NCBI GenBank assembly: GCA_021805275.1
Contig: JAJZFQ010000043.1
Location: forward strand, 62,001-126,000
DNA length: 64,000 nt
Reading direction: 5' to 3'
Source of the DNA: Pseudomonadota bacterium
GTDB taxonomy: Bacteria; Pseudomonadota; Gammaproteobacteria; Steroidobacterales; Steroidobacteraceae
The notes under the pieces are model-generated. The model had not been told where the DNA came from. It worked only from the letters and a program-made list of their open reading frames with translations, and ran no database searches. The position numbers and the translations under genes are program-made. Below are positions 61,475 to 64,000 of the stretch, piece by piece. The first letter of the stretch is position 1; each line of letters begins with the position of its first letter.

Positions 61475-62734
61475 TCAACCCATACCGATCGCCCGCTCGA
61501 GCTCCTCCACCAGAAAATCCGCGTGCTCCCGTCCGAAGGTGAGCGGCGGGCGGATCTTCAGCACAGTGCCGCCACGACCGGTCGCGCCGACCAGCACGCC
61601 GCGACTGCGCAGACCGTTGACGACCCGTCGCACCTGCTCCGCGGCGAGCGATGCCCGTTCGGTGTTGCCCCCAAATTCAACGCCAACGAACAGCCCCGCG
61701 CCGCGTACCTCCTGTATTGCCGCGCAGCGCCCGGCGAGCGCGCGCAGCCGCTGCATCAAGTAATCACCCGTCCGCTGTGCGTTCAACATCAGGCCTTCTT
61801 CCCGGATCACGCGCAACACCGCGCGCGCCGCCGCACAGGCGACATTGTTGCCGCCATAGGTATTGAAATAGTGGCGTGTCCGCGAGAAGGCCTCCAGCAG
61901 ACCGCGCCGCCCCACGAGTGCCGCCACGGGATATCCGTTTCCCATGGGTTTGCCCATGGTGACCAGGTCCGGCAGCACCTCATGACGCGCGAATCCCCAC
62001 ATCGTCTCGCCCAGGCGCCCGAATCCCGGCTGTACTTCATCGGCAATGAACAGTCCGCCCGCGGCACGAACCTGACGAACCGCGTCTTGAAGAAATCCGC
62101 GCGGCTCCGCTGCGACACCGTCGCTCGAGAAAATCGTGTCGACCAGCAGCGCCGCAATCCGCACCCCGTCGTCCCGCATCCGCTCGATGCACCGGGTAAC
62201 GTCGGCCGTGAATCCCGCCACATCGCCACGGCGCAGCGGCGGCCGCACCGCGTACACTCCCGCGCCGAGCGGATTGCCCTCCTCCGGCGACAGTCCAGCC
62301 AGCACATCCGTCGCGCCGTGGTAGGCGCACTCCGTTATGATGAAGCCCGTGCCGCCAGTCACCGACCGGCTCACCTGCACTGCCAGATCGTTGGACTCGC
62401 TGCCGGTACACGTAAATACGGCGCTATCCAGCTCACCGGGAAGCGTCCCGAGGAGCTCTTCGGCCAGCCGCAGCGGCTCCTCGGTGATATAGCGCGTATG
62501 CGTATTGAGGATGCGCGACTGCTCGCAGATCGCACGAGCGACCTCCGGGTGACAATGACCGACGATCGGCACGTTGTTGTACGCATCCAGATAGCGCCGG
62601 CCGTCCCTGTCGTACATCCACACGTCTTCGGCGCGCTCGATGAAAAGCGGTCGCTCGTAGAAGTGCCGATAGGTCGGCGCCAGCAACCGCTCCCGACGCG
62701 ACATGACCGCATCGTCCTCTCTCGATTCAGTCAC
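61475..62734 (-). CDS. Class-III aminotransferase-fold protein, AGXT2L/phospho-lyase-like
   Basis: The 419-residue PLP protein has RRYLDAYNNVPIVGHCHPEV, FTCTGSESNDLAVQVSR, FIADEVQPGFGRLGETMW and the PLP-Lys segment LVTMGKPMGNGYPVAAL. The closest eukaryotic relatives of this type are the AGXT2L phospho-lyases, which eliminate phosphate from phosphoethanolamine or phosphohydroxylysine rather than transaminating. Its GTG at 62734 overlaps the stop of the kinase-like gene (GTGA); an ATG at 62704 is an alternative. The kinase/phospho-lyase pairing supports the lyase assignment. Confidence 0.82.
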   Translation of the reverse strand: MTESREDDAVMSRRERLLAPTYRHFYERPLFIERAEDVWMYDRDGRRYLDAYNNVPIVGHCHPEVARAICEQSRILNTHTRYITEEPLRLAEELLGTLPGELDSAVFTCTGSESNDLAVQVSRSVTGGTGFIITECAYHGATDVLAGLSPEEGNPLGAGVYAVRPPLRRGDVAGFTADVTRCIERMRDDGVRIAALLVDTIFSSDGVAAEPRGFLQDAVRQVRAAGGLFIADEVQPGFGRLGETMWGFARHEVLPDLVTMGKPMGNGYPVAALVGRRGLLEAFSRTRHYFNTYGGNNVACAAARAVLRVIREEGLMLNAQRTGDYLMQRLRALAGRCAAIQEVRGAGLFVGVEFGGNTERASLAAEQVRRVVNGLRSRGVLVGATGRGGTVLKIRPPLTFGREHADFLVEELERAIGMG

Positions 62735-63801
62735 GGCTCAACACCTTGTCTCAGGAACTTCAGCGCGAATTCAATTTGCATGCACAACAGTTTCGGCTCC
62801 TGCGCCGTCGTGTGCCGGCTGAGCGGATTATTGCGCACATACCATTCGTTCACCACCGCATTCGTAAACAGCCTCACCGCCACCAGTACCGAGAGCATAT
62901 CGAGTTCCTGCTCGAGCAGTGGCATGGCCGTCTGATAGCCGCGTAAGAAATCCCTCACGCACCCGTTCGCGCATGCAACGTCGCAACAATCGGGAGGAAT
63001 CAACTCGGCGCACCCTACCGCCACATCGGCAATCAGGGCGGTATACACCATGTCGCCGAAATCGATCACGCCCGTAATGCGCGACTCGTTCCCAGGATCG
63101 ACCAGGATGTTGCGGCGATTAAGGTCATTGTGGAGGACCTGCTGCCGCAGACCAGCGACACGCGCCTCGATCTCGGGAATGGCCTGTGCGAGGAAGACCC
63201 GCGCCAGCGCCTGGCAGGGAAGCGTCGAGAGCTCCTCGAGTATTCCCGTGAGCTTGTGCACGTGGCGTACATCCCAGAGGATTGCGCGGTGCGCACCCGG
63301 ATGGCTGAAGCTGCCGAGCGCATGCGCGAGCTGTCCGGCGAGCCGACCGCACGCCTCGCGTTGAGTGTTCGAAGGGACTGCATCGCACAGCAATCGTCCC
63401 GGAAGGTAGCTCAGGACGTGGGCCGACCGCTCAGCACCCTTCGCGTCCCGCAAGCGGACACCCGCCTCCCCGTCACGCGTTCGCACTACCCGGGGACACG
63501 GAATCCGCGGGTCGACGCGCTCCAAGTGCAGCAGAGCGGCGGTCTGCAGCTCCGTGGCGGCTGGGCTCTCGCGGGCGCTCGCGACCTTCAGGACGTACTC
63601 TGTCCCCACGGGCGCTGTCAGCTTGAAGTTCTCATCCCGCTCACCGGTGAGGCGCGCCACACGCACCGCGAGACCGTAGTGCTCGCGCGCGAGCGAGACG
63701 GCCTGCTCCTCCGTCACGCCGACGGGGTCGACAATCAGTTGCATCAACAGCGCGTCGCGCAGATCCGGCATGTCTCGTTGTTTCTCGCAGTCAAACCGCA
63801 A
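62731..63801 (-). CDS. APH-family small-molecule kinase, hydroxylysine-kinase-like
   Basis: The 356-residue protein has the aminoglycoside-phosphotransferase fold: a glycine-loop equivalent (LTGERDENFKLTAPVG), Lys in EYVLKVAS, catalytic loop VLHNDLNRRNILVD and metal-binding ITGVIDFGDMVYTALIAD. The HNDLN and DFGD pattern matches hydroxylysine kinase (HYKK/AGPHD1) and relatives. Coupled to a phospho-lyase-like gene, it would phosphorylate an amino alcohol that the partner then dephosphorylates by elimination. Hydroxylysine, ethanolamine and similar compounds are candidates. The start may be an internal ATG at 63771 or 63744. Confidence 0.82.
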   Translation of the reverse strand: MRFDCEKQRDMPDLRDALLMQLIVDPVGVTEEQAVSLAREHYGLAVRVARLTGERDENFKLTAPVGTEYVLKVASARESPAATELQTAALLHLERVDPRIPCPRVVRTRDGEAGVRLRDAKGAERSAHVLSYLPGRLLCDAVPSNTQREACGRLAGQLAHALGSFSHPGAHRAILWDVRHVHKLTGILEELSTLPCQALARVFLAQAIPEIEARVAGLRQQVLHNDLNRRNILVDPGNESRITGVIDFGDMVYTALIADVAVGCAELIPPDCCDVACANGCVRDFLRGYQTAMPLLEQELDMLSVLVAVRLFTNAVVNEWYVRNNPLSRHTTAQEPKLLCMQIEFALKFLRQGVEP

Positions 63802-64000
63802 TCGTCAACGGCCGCGCCTCTCTTGGCCAGCGACCGAAGTGGCCTGCGCATGCCCTCATGCCCCTCGCCTCGAATCCCTCGCCACGCCATCGGCTGAACC
63901 AGACACCTGATGGCTCTCCTGGCGGACTGTCGACTAAGAGTCCACCAGCTGCAAAACTGGCGCTCCAACGGCGGGGTCAGAAAGGCTCTCGCGCCCCGTC
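63802..64000. other. Window end, no gene; contains a hairpin at 63919-63948
   Basis: The last 199 bases hold no supported coding region. A near-perfect 10-base-pair stem (ctggcggact / agtccaccag, loop gtcgactaag) lies at 63919-63948, next to a shorter repeat (ccag...ctgg). The context beyond the window is needed to say whether it belongs to an RNA or mobile element. Confidence 0.4.

Noticed and set aside
63919..63999. Possible tRNA-Cys at the window end
   Set aside because: A D-like stem and a ctgcaaa loop can be drawn, but the anticodon stem is only four pairs with an eight-base loop, and no TTCRA-containing T-arm is present.
1..64000. CRISPR arrays, prophage and replication origins
   Set aside because: No regularly spaced direct repeats, phage structural genes, integrase or DnaA-box cluster were seen; the 15-bp repeat at 841-885 has no spacers.

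Overview
The window is high-G+C DNA from a Gram-negative proteobacterium. TonB-dependent receptors, LysR and AraC/GlxA regulators, a BetA/BetI/BetB set and a cys regulon point to the Gammaproteobacteria, possibly the Nevskiales/Steroidobacterales; that placement is a guess from gene content, not a measurement. No rRNA, convincing tRNA, CRISPR array or phage module was seen.

Layout. 1-10 kb: the 5' part of a hydantoinase/oxoprolinase gene, an alpha/beta-hydrolase, a secreted PAF-acetylhydrolase-like hydrolase, an orphan ChoV-type ABC ATPase, two GlxA/GbdR-type AraC regulators and a TonB receptor. 10.4-15.2 kb: an insertion-sequence scrapyard (an IS256-family element whose transposase carries one in-frame stop, and decayed IS110 and ISL3 remnants) surrounding a second copy of the secreted hydrolase. 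15.3-31.3 kb, nearly all minus strand: glpF, glpK, choline dehydrogenase betA, a BetI-BetB fusion gene, an MFS transporter, an FAD oxidoreductase, malate synthase A, an enolase-superfamily enzyme, a dimethylglycine/sarcosine dehydrogenase-like flavoprotein and its LysR regulator. 31.6-48.6 kb: a second TonB receptor, a GMC oxidoreductase, two MFS transporters, a non-pyrrolysine MttB-family methyltransferase and a tightly overlapping plus-strand operon (corrinoid protein, DUF1638, PF13769-like protein, MetV, MetF, methyl-THF methyltransferase, RACo-type activator, EtfB, EtfA). 48.6-51.3 kb: SDR, DUF7009-like protein, CitE-like lyase, MaoC hydratase. 51.4-59.3 kb: sulfate assimilation (sulfite reductase, DUF934, CysB, APS-type CysH, CysG, cysteine synthase) interrupted by malQ. 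59.3-64 kb: a CDP-archaeol-synthase-like protein, PadR plus HAAS/PspC membrane protein, and a kinase/phospho-lyase pair.

How it fits together (inference). The central 45 kb reads as a locus for degrading choline-type quaternary amines. Choline is oxidised to glycine betaine by BetA and the BetB half of the fusion. A methyl group is then taken by the MttB-like enzyme onto the corrinoid protein, kept active by RACo, moved to tetrahydrofolate by the AcsE-like transferase and oxidised by MetF/MetV, with EtfAB as a plausible electron acceptor. The remaining dimethylglycine/sarcosine would go to the DMGDH-like flavoprotein. GlpFK and the secreted PAF-AH-like hydrolases would fit use of phosphatidylcholine or glycerophosphocholine, supplying glycerol and choline together.

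The most notable observations are the BetI-BetB single-gene fusion and the acetogen-like corrinoid/MetV-MetF module with ETF in an otherwise aerobic-looking genome segment, with two uncharacterised genes (DUF1638 and PF13769-like) embedded in the operon.
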